Position numbers and translations under genes: made by a program
Origin: Emcibacter sp. SYSU 3D8
GTDB taxonomy: Bacteria; Pseudomonadota; Alphaproteobacteria; SMXS01
DNA length: 64,000 bases
Direction of reading: 5' to 3'
Assembly: GCF_039655875.1 (NCBI RefSeq)
Contig: NZ_JBBYXK010000004.1
Span: forward strand, 124,001-188,000
The notes under the pieces: generated by a model
What the model was told of the DNA's origin: nothing
Database searches by the model: none
The model's input: the letters and a program-made list of their open reading frames with translations, nothing else
Shown: in pieces, positions 27,692 to 36,959 of the stretch
Layout of the letters: each line of letters starts with the position of its first letter
How positions within the stretch are numbered: the first letter of the stretch is position 1

Positions 27692-29191
27692 ATGGAAATC
27701 GAAGTCAAGCTTCTGGCCCGGCCCGGCGAACTGTCCAACGTGATGCGGGCGGTGGCGGAAGTGGCGTCGGTCGTCCGGGAGCCGGCGGTCAAGCGGCTGG
27801 AGAGCCGCTATTACGACACGCCCTGCCGAAAGCTCCTGAAAAGCGGGATGTCGCTGCGCGTGCGCCGCGTCGGCGGCGGCTTCGTTCAGACAGTCAAGAC
27901 CGAGGCGGACGGCGGCTTCGCCCGCGGCGAGTGGGAGAAGCCGGTCGCATCCTTCGCCCCGGAAATGGATGGCGCCTGCGACGCACTGGCGGAAGTCTTC
28001 GTGACCGAGATCGAGCGCAACAAGATGATCGTCTGCTTTCCCGCCTGGCGGTCCGATCCGAGCCGTATCGAGCTGGCGCTCGACACCGGCATCATTCGCG
28101 CCGGCGGGCGCGTGCTGCCGGTCAACGAGGCGGAACTGGAGCTGATCGAGGGCAGCACGGCGGATGTTCTCGATCTTGGCGCCCGGCTTGCCGAGATGCT
28201 GCCGCTGCAGCTGTCCCTGGATTCCAAGTCGGCGCGCGGCTACAGGCTCGCCGACAACGCAACGCCGTCGTCGGCCAAGGCGGACAAGCTGGAGTTCCCC
28301 GATCATGTCTCCCTCGAGGATGGCATGCGCGAGAGCCTGCTGGCCTGCATCCGCCAGTGGCTGGCCAACCAGGCGTCGGCGTTCGACGGCCGCGACGCGG
28401 AGGGCGTGCACCAGATGCGGGTGGCGCTGCGCCGGTTGCGCTCGGCGATCCAATTCTTCCGCGACTTCATTCCCGAGCCGCCCTTCAAGGAGTTCCGCGA
28501 CCAGTCGAAATGGGCGGCCAATTGTCTGGGGCCGGCGCGCGACTGGGACGTGTTCCTGCTCGAGACGCTGCCGCCCGTCATGGAATTGTGGCCCGAACAC
28601 CGCGGCCTGCGCGCGCTCTACGACGAGGCGCTGCGGATGCGCGACGACGGATATACCCAGGCGCGGGTCGCCATGACATCGCCGGCCTATACCGTGTTCG
28701 CGCTGCGGCTTGCGGGATGGGTCGAGCGGTCCGGCTGGCGGGTCGGTCTGTGCGGCGACCAGATCGAAGCCATGCAACGGCCCATGACCGATCATGCGGG
28801 GCATCTGCTCGACCGGCTCTATCACCGGGCGATGGACGCGGGCGACGGTTTCGACGATCTCGATTCGGAGGCCAAGCACGAACTGCGTATCGCGCTCAAG
28901 AAGCTCCGCTACGCGGGCGAGTTTTTCCGGAGCCTTTATCCGCGCAAGGACGTCAGGAAGTTCCGCGATGCGCTCACCGCCATGCTCGAGCTGCTCGGCA
29001 AGCTCAATGACCTTACCGTGGCGAAGCACCTTTGCGGTCATCTGATGGACTTGACCAAAGGCGACGAGACGCTGGCATCGGGCGCCGCCACCCTGGTGAC
29101 GTTCCACCAGCAGCGCGGCCATGTCTCGGACAAGGCGCTGTCCATGGCCTGGGACAACCTGTGCGGCGCCGATCCGTTCTGGCGCGATTAG
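27692..29191 (+). CDS. CYTH-CHAD protein (likely triphosphatase)
   Basis: A 499-residue two-domain protein. The N-terminal CYTH domain (about 1-200) starts with the diagnostic EIEVK at residues 2-6 and has LRVRRVGGGFVQTVKT. The CHAD domain (about 210-490) is helical with conserved His and basic residues (GVHQMRVALRRLRSAIQFF, HELRIALKKLRYAGEFF). CYTH-CHAD proteins such as E. coli YgiF hydrolyse inorganic triphosphate, and CHAD domains bind polyphosphate granules. Two bases from ppk2, it probably works on the same polymer or its breakdown product. Confidence 0.93.
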   Translation: MEIEVKLLARPGELSNVMRAVAEVASVVREPAVKRLESRYYDTPCRKLLKSGMSLRVRRVGGGFVQTVKTEADGGFARGEWEKPVASFAPEMDGACDALAEVFVTEIERNKMIVCFPAWRSDPSRIELALDTGIIRAGGRVLPVNEAELELIEGSTADVLDLGARLAEMLPLQLSLDSKSARGYRLADNATPSSAKADKLEFPDHVSLEDGMRESLLACIRQWLANQASAFDGRDAEGVHQMRVALRRLRSAIQFFRDFIPEPPFKEFRDQSKWAANCLGPARDWDVFLLETLPPVMELWPEHRGLRALYDEALRMRDDGYTQARVAMTSPAYTVFALRLAGWVERSGWRVGLCGDQIEAMQRPMTDHAGHLLDRLYHRAMDAGDGFDDLDSEAKHELRIALKKLRYAGEFFRSLYPRKDVRKFRDALTAMLELLGKLNDLTVAKHLCGHLMDLTKGDETLASGAATLVTFHQQRGHVSDKALSMAWDNLCGADPFWRD

Positions 29192-29194
29192 CGG

Positions 29195-30460
29195 CTAATG
29201 GGCGACAAACCACCAGACGGCGACACCCACGGGCAGCGCCAGCAGCAGTCCTGGCGCGACCCGTCTGGCCATCGACGCGCCGCCGATCGAGGCGACGATG
29301 ACGAACTTGGTGACGATGTTGACCGCCACGGCGGCGAGAATGGCGAGCGCGCCGACCGACGCCTCCATGCCGCCGGCCACCCTTTCAGCCGCGGTCAAGG
29401 ACGGTGCATCAACGTCGGTCAGCCCGGCAACGGCGGACACCAGCAGCAGGCCGGCATCGCCAAGCCATGTTTGCAGGCCGGCCGAGGCGACCATGACCAC
29501 GGCAAGGATGGCGGCGAAGCGGAGTGGCGTGGCCAGGCTGAACGGCTTCATGTCGTCCATGGCCTGCTGTCCCCCGCCGCCGGCGGCGGTTTCGCGCGGC
29601 CACATGATGGCGACGCATACCGCGCCGGTCAGCGCCATGGCGCCCAGCACCGGCGCCAGCTTCCAGGCCAGCACCGGCGCGAAGGCTGCCGAGACCACCA
29701 GCAGCCGCACATAGACCACCGTCGAACTGGCGACGGCGGCAGTGGCAGCCGAGGGTTGCACCGCGCCGCCGCCCTTGCCCAGCCGCGCCATGGTAACCGC
29801 CACGGCGGTTGAAGACGCCAGCCCGCCCATCAGTCCGGTCACGATCAGGCCCCAGCGTGCCCCGGCATATTTCACCGCCATGTAGCCGGCAAAGGACAGC
29901 GCGGAGATCAACACGACCATCAGCCAGATCACGTAGGGATTGAGGGCTGCCCACGGGCCAAAGCCTTCGTTGGGCAGTATGGGCAGCACCACCAGCGACA
30001 TGACCAGCAGGCGCACCGCGCCATAAATCTCGGGCTGCTCGAGGTTTTCCACCCATCGGTGCAGCGGCGGCTTGAACGCCAGCAGCATTGTCACGACGAC
30101 GGCGGCGGGCACGGCGATTTCTTCCCTGCCCGATCCGGCCAGCGCCCCCAGCGCGAAGGTCAGGATCAGCGCGATCTCGGTGGTGATGCCGTGATTGCCG
30201 GCTTCAAAGGGGATGCGCACCAACGCCGCCGCGACGATCAGTCCGACGAGCGCACCCATGGCGACAATTATCCAGACTCCATAGGTGGTGGCCAGCGCCG
30301 CGGCGACACCGCCGAACAGCCCGGTTACCGTGAAGGTGCGCAGCCCGGCCATGCGCCCGGAGTCCGGCTTGTCGCGCTGGGTCCAGCCGCGTTCCACACC
30401 GATCATCAGTCCAATTCCCAGCGCGATGGCCAGTTCGATAAGCGGCGAATAGTCGGGCAT
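29195..30460 (-). CDS. MgtC/DUF4010 membrane protein
   Basis: A 421-residue protein with about a dozen membrane helices. The N-terminal part (IELAIALGIGLMIGVERGW) has the MgtC/SapB character and the C-terminal half fits DUF4010. MgtC proteins act in magnesium homeostasis and in modulating the ATP synthase; for the DUF4010 fusion form the function is unknown. ATG at 30460 is preferred over an in-frame TTG at 30469 because GGAGG lies 9 bases upstream. It ends 3 bases from the convergent CYTH-CHAD gene. Confidence 0.87.
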   Translation of the reverse strand: MPDYSPLIELAIALGIGLMIGVERGWTQRDKPDSGRMAGLRTFTVTGLFGGVAAALATTYGVWIIVAMGALVGLIVAAALVRIPFEAGNHGITTEIALILTFALGALAGSGREEIAVPAAVVVTMLLAFKPPLHRWVENLEQPEIYGAVRLLVMSLVVLPILPNEGFGPWAALNPYVIWLMVVLISALSFAGYMAVKYAGARWGLIVTGLMGGLASSTAVAVTMARLGKGGGAVQPSAATAAVASSTVVYVRLLVVSAAFAPVLAWKLAPVLGAMALTGAVCVAIMWPRETAAGGGGQQAMDDMKPFSLATPLRFAAILAVVMVASAGLQTWLGDAGLLLVSAVAGLTDVDAPSLTAAERVAGGMEASVGALAILAAVAVNIVTKFVIVASIGGASMARRVAPGLLLALPVGVAVWWFVAH

Positions 30461-30605
30461 GGTCGGCAACCTCCGGGGGCGCTGGCGCTATGTTATTCGG
30501 TCAACGCGATGATTTCACGAACGGTGCCGGGTTTGCGCCGTCAGAGGAACCGATTATAAGCGTCCGCAACCATTCAAGGCCCCAGCAAGAAACCGGGAAG
30601 ATGCC

Positions 30606-31760
30606 ATGATCCGCGACCAGGAAGTCTTCAACCAGCTGCGCGACACCATCCGCCGCTTCGTCAACGAACGTCTGATCCCTGCCGAGGAGAGGGTTGTCGA
30701 GGACAACGCCGTGCCGGCGGAGATCCTCAAGGAAATGCGCGAGATGGGCCTCTACGGCATGACCGTGCCCGAGGAATATGGCGGCCTGGGCCTGACCACC
30801 GAGGAAGAGGCCTACATCATCATGGAACTGGGCCGGGCCTCGCCCGCATTCCGCTCGAAGATCGGTACCAACAACGGCATCGGCTCGCAGGGCATCGTCA
30901 TTGACGGCACGCCCGAGCAGAAGGCCCGCTTCCTGCCCAAGGTGGCGGCCGGCGAATATGTCGCGTCATTCGCACTGACCGAGCCTGACGCCGGCTCCGA
31001 CGCGGCCAGCATCCGCACCACCGCGATCCTCGACGGCGATGATTACGTGGTGAACGGCACCAAGCGGTATATCACCAACGCGGCCGACGCCTCGATCTTT
31101 ACCCTGATGGCGCGCACCGATCCGTCGAACAAGGGCGCGGGCGGCGTGTCGGCGTTCATCGTCGAGAAGAACAGCCCCGGCCTCACCGTCGGCAAGCCCA
31201 ACAGGAAAATGGGCCAGGCCGGCGCCAATGTGTACGACGTGATCTTCGAGGACTGCCGGGTTCCCGCCGCAAACCTGATCGGCGGCGTGCCGGGGCAGGG
31301 CTTCAAGACCGCCATGAAGACGCTGGACCGCGGCCGCCTGCACATCTCGGCGCTGTGCGTCGGCGTGTCGCAGCGGCTGGTCGAGGAATCGGTCCGCTAC
31401 GCTATCGACCGCAAGCAGTTCGGCCAAGCCATCGCCGATTTCCAGCTGATCCAGGCCATGCTGGCCGACAGCCGCACCGAGTCCTATGCGGCCCAGTGCA
31501 TGGTGCTCGACGCCGCGCGCAATTATGACGCCGGCAACCGCAATGTGGGCGACATCGCCGCCTGCAAATATTTTGCCTCCGAGATGGTCGGCCGGGTTGC
31601 CGACCGGGCGGTGCAGATCCACGGCGGCGCCGGCTATATGTCCGAATATGCGGTGGAGCGATTCTACCGCGACGTGCGCATTTTCCGCATCTACGAGGGC
31701 ACTTCGCAGATTCAGCAGCTGTTGATCGCGCGCAACCTGATCAAGGAATTCCGGAAATGA
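30606..31760 (+). CDS. acyl-CoA dehydrogenase
   Basis: A 384-residue FAD enzyme that introduces a double bond into an acyl-CoA. Motifs are FALTEPDAGSDAASIRTTA (FAD and substrate), VEKNSPGLTVGKPNRKMG, the dimer-interface QIHGGAGYMSEYAVERFYRD and the C-terminal IYEGTSQIQ with the probable catalytic Glu. Length is normal for short/medium-chain members. The stop overlaps an MDR reductase gene by ATGA, suggesting sequential steps. The electron acceptor (ETF) is not in this window. Confidence 0.95.
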   Translation: MIRDQEVFNQLRDTIRRFVNERLIPAEERVVEDNAVPAEILKEMREMGLYGMTVPEEYGGLGLTTEEEAYIIMELGRASPAFRSKIGTNNGIGSQGIVIDGTPEQKARFLPKVAAGEYVASFALTEPDAGSDAASIRTTAILDGDDYVVNGTKRYITNAADASIFTLMARTDPSNKGAGGVSAFIVEKNSPGLTVGKPNRKMGQAGANVYDVIFEDCRVPAANLIGGVPGQGFKTAMKTLDRGRLHISALCVGVSQRLVEESVRYAIDRKQFGQAIADFQLIQAMLADSRTESYAAQCMVLDAARNYDAGNRNVGDIAACKYFASEMVGRVADRAVQIHGGAGYMSEYAVERFYRDVRIFRIYEGTSQIQQLLIARNLIKEFRK

Positions 31761-32794
31761 AGAACGACGTCAATCGCCAGTGGCTGCTGAACGGCCGGCC
31801 CGAGGAAACCAACCCGGTCGTCATCGAGGATCATTTCAAATATGCCGAATCGCCGCGGCCCGAAATCGGCCCCGGCCAGTTCCTGGTCCGGTCGCTGTAT
31901 CTGTCGATCGATCCGGCCATGCAGGGCTGGATGCGCCAGCTCGCCGACTACATGCCGGCCATGGGCATGGGCGACGTGATGCTCGGCCGCGCGGTCGGCC
32001 GCGTGGTCGAATCCAACAATTCGGACTATCCGGTGGGCGATCTGGTCTACGGCGTGTTCGGGTGGCAGGACTACTACGTCTCCAACGGCGTCGACCGCAA
32101 CGGCGTGCCCGTCAACAAGCCGCCGAAGGGCGCGGCGCCGCAATCGGTGCTGGGCGCGCTGGGCACGACCGGCCTCACTGCCTATTTCGGCCTGTTCGAC
32201 ATCGGCCGGCCGGTGCCGGGCGATACGGTCCTGGTGTCGGGCGCGGCGGGTGCGGTGGGCTCGCTGGTCGGTCAGTTGGCCAAGCTGGCCGGATGCCGGG
32301 TGATCGGCACGGCGGGCGGTCCGAAGAAGTGCGACTGGGTGGTCAAGACCCTGGGTTTCGATGCCTGTGTCGACTACAAGACCGAGAATGTGCTCGACCG
32401 GATCGCCGCGCTGGCGCCGGCCGGTGTCAACGTGTTCTTCGACAATGTCGGCGGCGCGGTGATGGAGGCGGGCCTGGCCAATCTGGCGATGAATGCCCGC
32501 GTCGCCCTGTGCGGCGGCATCGCCGGCTACACGAAGATCATTCCCGGCCCGGCGAACTACATGCAGCTGGTCATGAAGCGCGCCCGCATGGAAGGCTTTC
32601 TCGTCGTCGACTACATGCCGCGCTGGCCGGAAGGCGTGGTCCGCATGAGCCAGTGGATCGCCGAGGGCAAGCTGAAGGAGACGGTCGACATCGCCGAGGG
32701 CTTCGATATGGCGCCCAAGGCCCTGATCGGCCTGTTCAGCGGCGCCAACATGGGCAAGCAGATCGTGAAGATTGGCGACGATCTGCAGAATTAG
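31757..32794 (+). CDS. MDR-family NADP-dependent oxidoreductase (2 of 3)
   Basis: A 345-residue paralogue of the reductases at 25.8 and 35.9 kb. It begins VNRQWLLNGRPEETNPV. The dinucleotide site is VLVSGAAGAVGSLVGQLAKL, and [17 protein letters not shown] is the family hallmark. It is translationally coupled to the acyl-CoA dehydrogenase (4-base overlap), so it probably reduces an enone or related intermediate of the same pathway. It ends 8 bases before the stop of the convergent hybrid kinase. Confidence 0.93.
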   Translation: MKNDVNRQWLLNGRPEETNPVVIEDHFKYAESPRPEIGPGQFLVRSLYLSIDPAMQGWMRQLADYMPAMGMGDVMLGRAVGRVVESNNSDYPVGDLVYGVFGWQDYYVSNGVDRNGVPVNKPPKGAAPQSVLGALGTTGLTAYFGLFDIGRPVPGDTVLVSGAAGAVGSLVGQLAKLAGCRVIGTAGGPKKCDWVVKTLGFDACVDYKTENVLDRIAALAPAGVNVFFDNVGGAVMEAGLANLAMNARVALCGGIAGYTKIIPGPANYMQLVMKRARMEGFLVVDYMPRWPEGVVRMSQWIAEGKLKETVDIAEGFDMAPKALIGLFSGANMGKQIVKIGDDLQN

Positions 32795-32802
32795 CCGTCG
32801 GA

Positions 32803-34350
32803 CTAGTTGCCGTGCAGGATGGCCCGGATCTTGTTCGCCAGCGCCACCTTGGTGAACGGCTTCTGGATCAACTCGAAGGTATCCGACATGTCCTCGGCCT
32901 GCTGAATGGTATCGGCGGCGTACCCTGACATGAAGAGCACCTTGACGTCTGGTCGGCGTTCCCGGGCGTTCCGTGCCAGCACCGCGCCGTTCATGCCTTT
33001 GGGCAGGACGAGGTCTGTGATCATCAGATCGATTCTGCGGGTGCTCTCGATGATCTGGCACGCTTCATGGCCTTCCTCTGCTTCGATGGCCTGATACCCC
33101 AGTGAGGTGAGGATGCGGCTGACGAGGCTGCGAACCATCTCGTCGTCTTCGACCAAAAGTATGCATTCTCCGGCCTGCGCCATCGGCAAATCCAGCAGGC
33201 TTAGACGGGGCTTCAACGCCGAAACCGGCCCATCCACGGCGGGAAACAGCAAGTCCACCCTGGTTCCAATGCCCAAGGCGCTAGTGATATGCATCGCGCC
33301 ACCGGATTGCCTGACGAAGCCGAACACCTGGCTGAGGCCGAGGCCGGTTCCCTTGCCTTGCGGCTTGGTGGTGTAAAACGGCTCCAGCGCCCTTTCCGCC
33401 ACATCGTCGGGCATGCCCGTTCCGGTATCCGACACGGCGATGGATGTGTAACGCCCCTGCGTGACGTCTCCGGTTAGCTCTGGACGTGGTCCGTCGATTT
33501 CGGTGTTGGTCCCCTCGATAGACAGGGTGCCGCCATCCGGCATGGCGTCCCGGGCGTTCACGGCCAGATTGATCAGGGCGCTTTCCAGCTGGTTCTGGTC
33601 GGCTCGGATCTTCCACATCCCGTCCGGAAGCCGCGTCTGAATCTCGATAGTTTCTCCGAGCAGCCGGCGAAGCAGGCTGGTGAGTTCGGTCACCAGGTTC
33701 GGGATTTCCAGGATTTGCGGCATCAGCGGCTGGCGCCGGGAATAGGAAAGCAATTGCTGGGTCAGGCTGGTTCCCCGGCCAGCGGCCTTCAGCGCATCGC
33801 GGATCATCTCGCTCATTTCCGGACTCGGTGCGCGCTCCTGCATCAGTTCGAGATTGCCCTGGATGACCGCCAGCAGATTGTTGAAGTCGTGCGCGACGCC
33901 GCCGGCGAGTTGACCGATCGCTTCCAGTTTTTGGGACTGATGAAGCTGCTCCTCCTGGGTTTCCCGAGCTTTCTCCGCCTTGTTTCGCTCCAGGGCCATC
34001 TGGATGGTGGCGTGCAACTCCCGCTCGGAGAACGGCTTCAGCAGATAGCCGTAAGGCGCCGTTGTCTTCGCCCGTGTGAGCGTGGCCTCCTCCGAGTATG
34101 CCGTGAGATAGACAACGGGAATCTTGTGCTCGGGCGGCACCCGCGACGCTGTCTCGATCCCGTCGATGCTTCCGTCGATACGGATGTCCATCAGGATCAG
34201 ATCGGGCCGGTCCCTGTCTATGGACTGGAGCGCCTGTTCGCCTGAAGCAACCACGGCCGGGACTTCGTATCCCAGTTTTTCAAGTTGCTGGCGAATGTGC
34301 AGGGCGACGATCCGCTCGTCTTCCACCACCATGATTCGGGAGGGTGTCAT
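32803..34350 (-). CDS. hybrid sensor kinase, REC-HisKA-HATPase-REC
   Basis: A 515-residue cytoplasmic kinase with no membrane helix. The order is receiver 1 (about 5-120, Asp55 in LILMDIRIDG), a coiled linker, the phosphoacceptor H-box with His154 (LAGGVAHDFNNLLAV), the ATPase domain (about 255-375; GTGMPDD and GKGTGLGLSQVFGF), and receiver 2 (about 395-512, Asp446 in LMITDLVLPKGMNG). It lies 9 bases downstream of the PAS kinase on the same strand, so a phosphorelay between the two is likely. No DNA-binding output domain or separate regulator is present. Confidence 0.94.
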   Translation of the reverse strand: MTPSRIMVVEDERIVALHIRQQLEKLGYEVPAVVASGEQALQSIDRDRPDLILMDIRIDGSIDGIETASRVPPEHKIPVVYLTAYSEEATLTRAKTTAPYGYLLKPFSERELHATIQMALERNKAEKARETQEEQLHQSQKLEAIGQLAGGVAHDFNNLLAVIQGNLELMQERAPSPEMSEMIRDALKAAGRGTSLTQQLLSYSRRQPLMPQILEIPNLVTELTSLLRRLLGETIEIQTRLPDGMWKIRADQNQLESALINLAVNARDAMPDGGTLSIEGTNTEIDGPRPELTGDVTQGRYTSIAVSDTGTGMPDDVAERALEPFYTTKPQGKGTGLGLSQVFGFVRQSGGAMHITSALGIGTRVDLLFPAVDGPVSALKPRLSLLDLPMAQAGECILLVEDDEMVRSLVSRILTSLGYQAIEAEEGHEACQIIESTRRIDLMITDLVLPKGMNGAVLARNARERRPDVKVLFMSGYAADTIQQAEDMSDTFELIQKPFTKVALANKIRAILHGN

Positions 34351-34359
34351 CGGGCGGCC

Positions 34360-35430
34360 TCACTTGGTTAGGGGAAATTTTACGAGAAACTCCGTCGCCG
34401 GAGACCTGCGCATGCTGAACGATCCCGCCAGCTGATCGGTCAGCAGGCTGACGAGTTGAAGACCCAGCGTCGGGGTCGTGGAAATATCGAACGTGTCGGG
34501 AAGGCCCACGCCGTTGTCGGCCACGGTGACCGCGACCATGGTGCCTGGCTGTTCCATCCGCAGGGTGATCGTGATCTGGCCCTGCGCCTGGTTGGGGAAG
34601 GCGTGCTTGAGTGCGTTTGACACCATTTCGTTCACTGCCAGGCCGCAGGGGATCGCTGTGTCAATAGGCAGCGTTATGGTCTCGGCGTCCACTGTCAGCG
34701 CAATTCGGTCGGCGTCGACGCCGTAGGAACTGGCGAGAGTCCGTACGAGGGACTCCAGGAAGTGGCCGAAATCCACCTCGGCGAAGTCGTTGGACTGGTA
34801 GAGGGTCTGGTGGATCAGCGCCATCGACCGTACCCGGTTCTGGCCTTCCCGAAGGATTTCCTGGACTATCGGATCGCTGATCATCGCCGATTGCAGGCCC
34901 AGCAGGCTGTCGATCACCTGAAGGTTGTTCTTCACCCTGTGGTGAATTTCCCGGAGCAGCACGTCCTTTTCCCGCAGCGCCGCCTCGATGCGGCCCTGGC
35001 GTTGCTTGCGGTCGGTGATATCGACGATCGCCGACAGGACCAGGGTGCCGCTATCGGTTTCGATCGGGTTCAGGCCGATCTCGACGGGAAACTCGCTGCG
35101 GTCCTTGCGGACGGCGTAGAGGTCGCGGTCGGCGCCCATGGGGCGGGACAGGGGATTCTCGAAGAACATGTTGCGCAGCGCCGGATGCGCGGTGCCGAAG
35201 CGTTCCGGAACCAGCATCTCGACCGGCTGGCCCAGCATCTCGTCACGGCTGTACCCGAAGACGATCTCGGCCTGGGCGTTGACGAGTTCCATGAGGCCGG
35301 CGGGATTGATCATGACCATGGCCGTGGGAGAAGCGTCTATGACCCGACGCAACCATTTCTCGCTCAGCCGAAGTGCGGCCTCTGTCCGTGCATGCTTGCC
35401 AGTGTCAGGTTGGAAAACGTCCTCGTTCAT
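34360..35430 (-). CDS. PAS-domain sensor kinase, HisKA_2 type
   Basis: A soluble kinase of 356 residues. A PAS domain (about 25-142: VIDASPTAMVMINPAGLMEL, FGYSRDEMLGQPVEMLVPER) is followed by a HisKA_2 dimerisation domain with LLREIHHRVKNNLQVIDSL (His about 163) and an HATPase domain. Kinases of this type often feed the alphaproteobacterial general stress response. ATG at 35430 is preferred; a GTG at 35433 is in frame. The gene is upstream of, and likely co-transcribed with, the REC-HK-REC hybrid. Confidence 0.93.
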   Translation of the reverse strand: MNEDVFQPDTGKHARTEAALRLSEKWLRRVIDASPTAMVMINPAGLMELVNAQAEIVFGYSRDEMLGQPVEMLVPERFGTAHPALRNMFFENPLSRPMGADRDLYAVRKDRSEFPVEIGLNPIETDSGTLVLSAIVDITDRKQRQGRIEAALREKDVLLREIHHRVKNNLQVIDSLLGLQSAMISDPIVQEILREGQNRVRSMALIHQTLYQSNDFAEVDFGHFLESLVRTLASSYGVDADRIALTVDAETITLPIDTAIPCGLAVNEMVSNALKHAFPNQAQGQITITLRMEQPGTMVAVTVADNGVGLPDTFDISTTPTLGLQLVSLLTDQLAGSFSMRRSPATEFLVKFPLTK

Positions 35431-35433
35431 CAC

Positions 35434-35851
35434 AAAACCTTACCCGCAATGCGCTGGTAACTCCCCATTATCCCAAGGATATATGCGATCGAAATCGTAG
35501 ATCTCTTTGTTTAATAGCGTACACCCGAATATCGGCGGCAACCATCCGAAAATGATTAAATCCATGAAAGATGATTGTGTCTTGATGACGTATTTGCAAG
35601 TGCAAGTGCAAGTGCAAGTGCAAGTGAAAGTATAAGTAACGATGAAAACGCAAATAAAAATGAGGGTGCAAGGCCCGGTCGCGCTCCTGTCTGGAGCCGG
35701 AATATATTTGGCGGCCTTGAAATCACTGTCCAGGCAATCAACCGGATCGTCGGGACCAGCGACGATCCGTTGATGCAAAAGCCAGCCACGTGAGGGTTTT
35801 TAGACGCGCGTACAATGTAGTACGGTCCTCTTCCAGACAGGGGAGACGAAG
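35434..35851 (+). other. AT-richer intergenic region with a short tandem repeat
   Basis: This 418-base gap separates the divergent PAS kinase and MDR reductase genes and is visibly poorer in GC than its surroundings. It holds the hexanucleotide array at 35595-35624 and a weak plus-strand open frame from TTG 35575 to 35793 whose repeat reads Ala-Ser. No start codon with a ribosome site and no recognisable product support that frame. A TACAAT box near 35812 could serve the MDR gene. No RNA gene recognised. Confidence 0.6.
35595..35624 (+). repeat. five perfect copies of TGCAAG
   Basis: TGCAAG is repeated five times without error and followed by two degraded copies (TGAAAG, TATAAG) to 35636. 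It is the only perfect short tandem array noticed outside coding sequence in the window. Confidence 0.9.
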
Positions 35852-36886
35852 ATGACGAACGTGAACCGGCAATGGGTCGTCGCGGATGCGGCGGGCGGCA
35901 ACGGGCTGGGCCTGACGCGGGACCAGTTCGAATATTGCGAGACCACCGTGCCCGAGATCGGCGACGGCGAGATGCTGGTGCGCAGTGTCTATTTCTCCTG
36001 CGATCCCATGAATCATGCCTGGGTCAAGGGCATGGAGGAACGTTTCAAGGCGATACCCGTCGGCGCGCCCATGTGCGGCGGCGTCGCCGGTCGGGTGGTG
36101 CAGTCGCGTCACCCCGACTTCAAGCCGGGCGACGCGGTGACCGGCTTCATGGAGTTCGCCGACTATGTGGCCACTGGACCCATGGACCGCACCGGCACGG
36201 CGCTGCAGCGGATTCCGGAAGGCTTTCCGCTGGCCTCGGGCCTCGCGACCCTGGGGATGAATGGCCTTTGCGCCTATTTCGGCATGAGCGACATCGGTCA
36301 TGTGTTGCCGGGCGACACGGTGGTGGTGTCCGGCGCGGCGGGCGCTATCGGCAGCGTGGCGGGGCAACTCGCGAAACTGTCCGGCGCCCAGGTGATCGGC
36401 ATTGCGGGCGGCGCGAAGAAATGCACGATGCTGACCGATGATCTCGGCTTCGACGCCGCCATCGACTACAAGTCCGAGGACGTCATGACCCGCATGGCGG
36501 CGCTGTGCCCCGAGGGCATCGATGTGTTCTTCGACAATGTGGGCGGCGCGATCCTCGACGCGGCGCTGGCCAACATGGCCCATGGCGGACGCATCGTGAT
36601 CTGCGGCGGTATTGCAACCTACAACGCGCCGGGCCCCGGCCTGCAGAACCACATGGCGCTGGCCATGCGCGGCGTCACCATGGCCGGCTTTTTCTTTTTC
36701 GACTATATCGCCCGCTTTGACGAAGGCGTGAAACGCCTGGGTGCCTTGCTGAAGGCAGGGAAAATCAAGGAAGTCCTTGATGTTGCCGAGGGATTCGATG
36801 CCTACCCGGACGCGGCGCTTGGCCAGTTCCTGGGCCGCAACATCGGCAAGCAGCTGGTGAAGGTCGCCGACGATCCGGGCCAGTGA
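35852..36886 (+). CDS. MDR-family NADP-dependent oxidoreductase (3 of 3)
   Basis: A 344-residue reductase opening [20 protein letters not shown], with [20 protein letters not shown] as the cofactor site and [17 protein letters not shown]. The conserved start VNRQW is shared with the other two paralogues. GGGGAGA precedes ATG 35852. It stands alone, followed after about 70 bases by the EF-hand gene. Substrate unknown; enone reduction is the family expectation. Confidence 0.93.
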   Translation: MTNVNRQWVVADAAGGNGLGLTRDQFEYCETTVPEIGDGEMLVRSVYFSCDPMNHAWVKGMEERFKAIPVGAPMCGGVAGRVVQSRHPDFKPGDAVTGFMEFADYVATGPMDRTGTALQRIPEGFPLASGLATLGMNGLCAYFGMSDIGHVLPGDTVVVSGAAGAIGSVAGQLAKLSGAQVIGIAGGAKKCTMLTDDLGFDAAIDYKSEDVMTRMAALCPEGIDVFFDNVGGAILDAALANMAHGGRIVICGGIATYNAPGPGLQNHMALAMRGVTMAGFFFFDYIARFDEGVKRLGALLKAGKIKEVLDVAEGFDAYPDAALGQFLGRNIGKQLVKVADDPGQ

Positions 36887-36959
36887 CAGGCCAGCGAAGG
36901 GTTTTCCGCGTGCGTGCGTTAAAGCCCCTGTCAAGTTCAGGCAATACGGAGAGATACAG

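Noticed and set aside
35575-35793. small plus-strand gene containing an Ala-Ser repeat
   Set aside because: It begins only with TTG right after a stop, has no ribosome site, and the repeat explains its composition. Kept as intergenic, though a decayed gene cannot be excluded.
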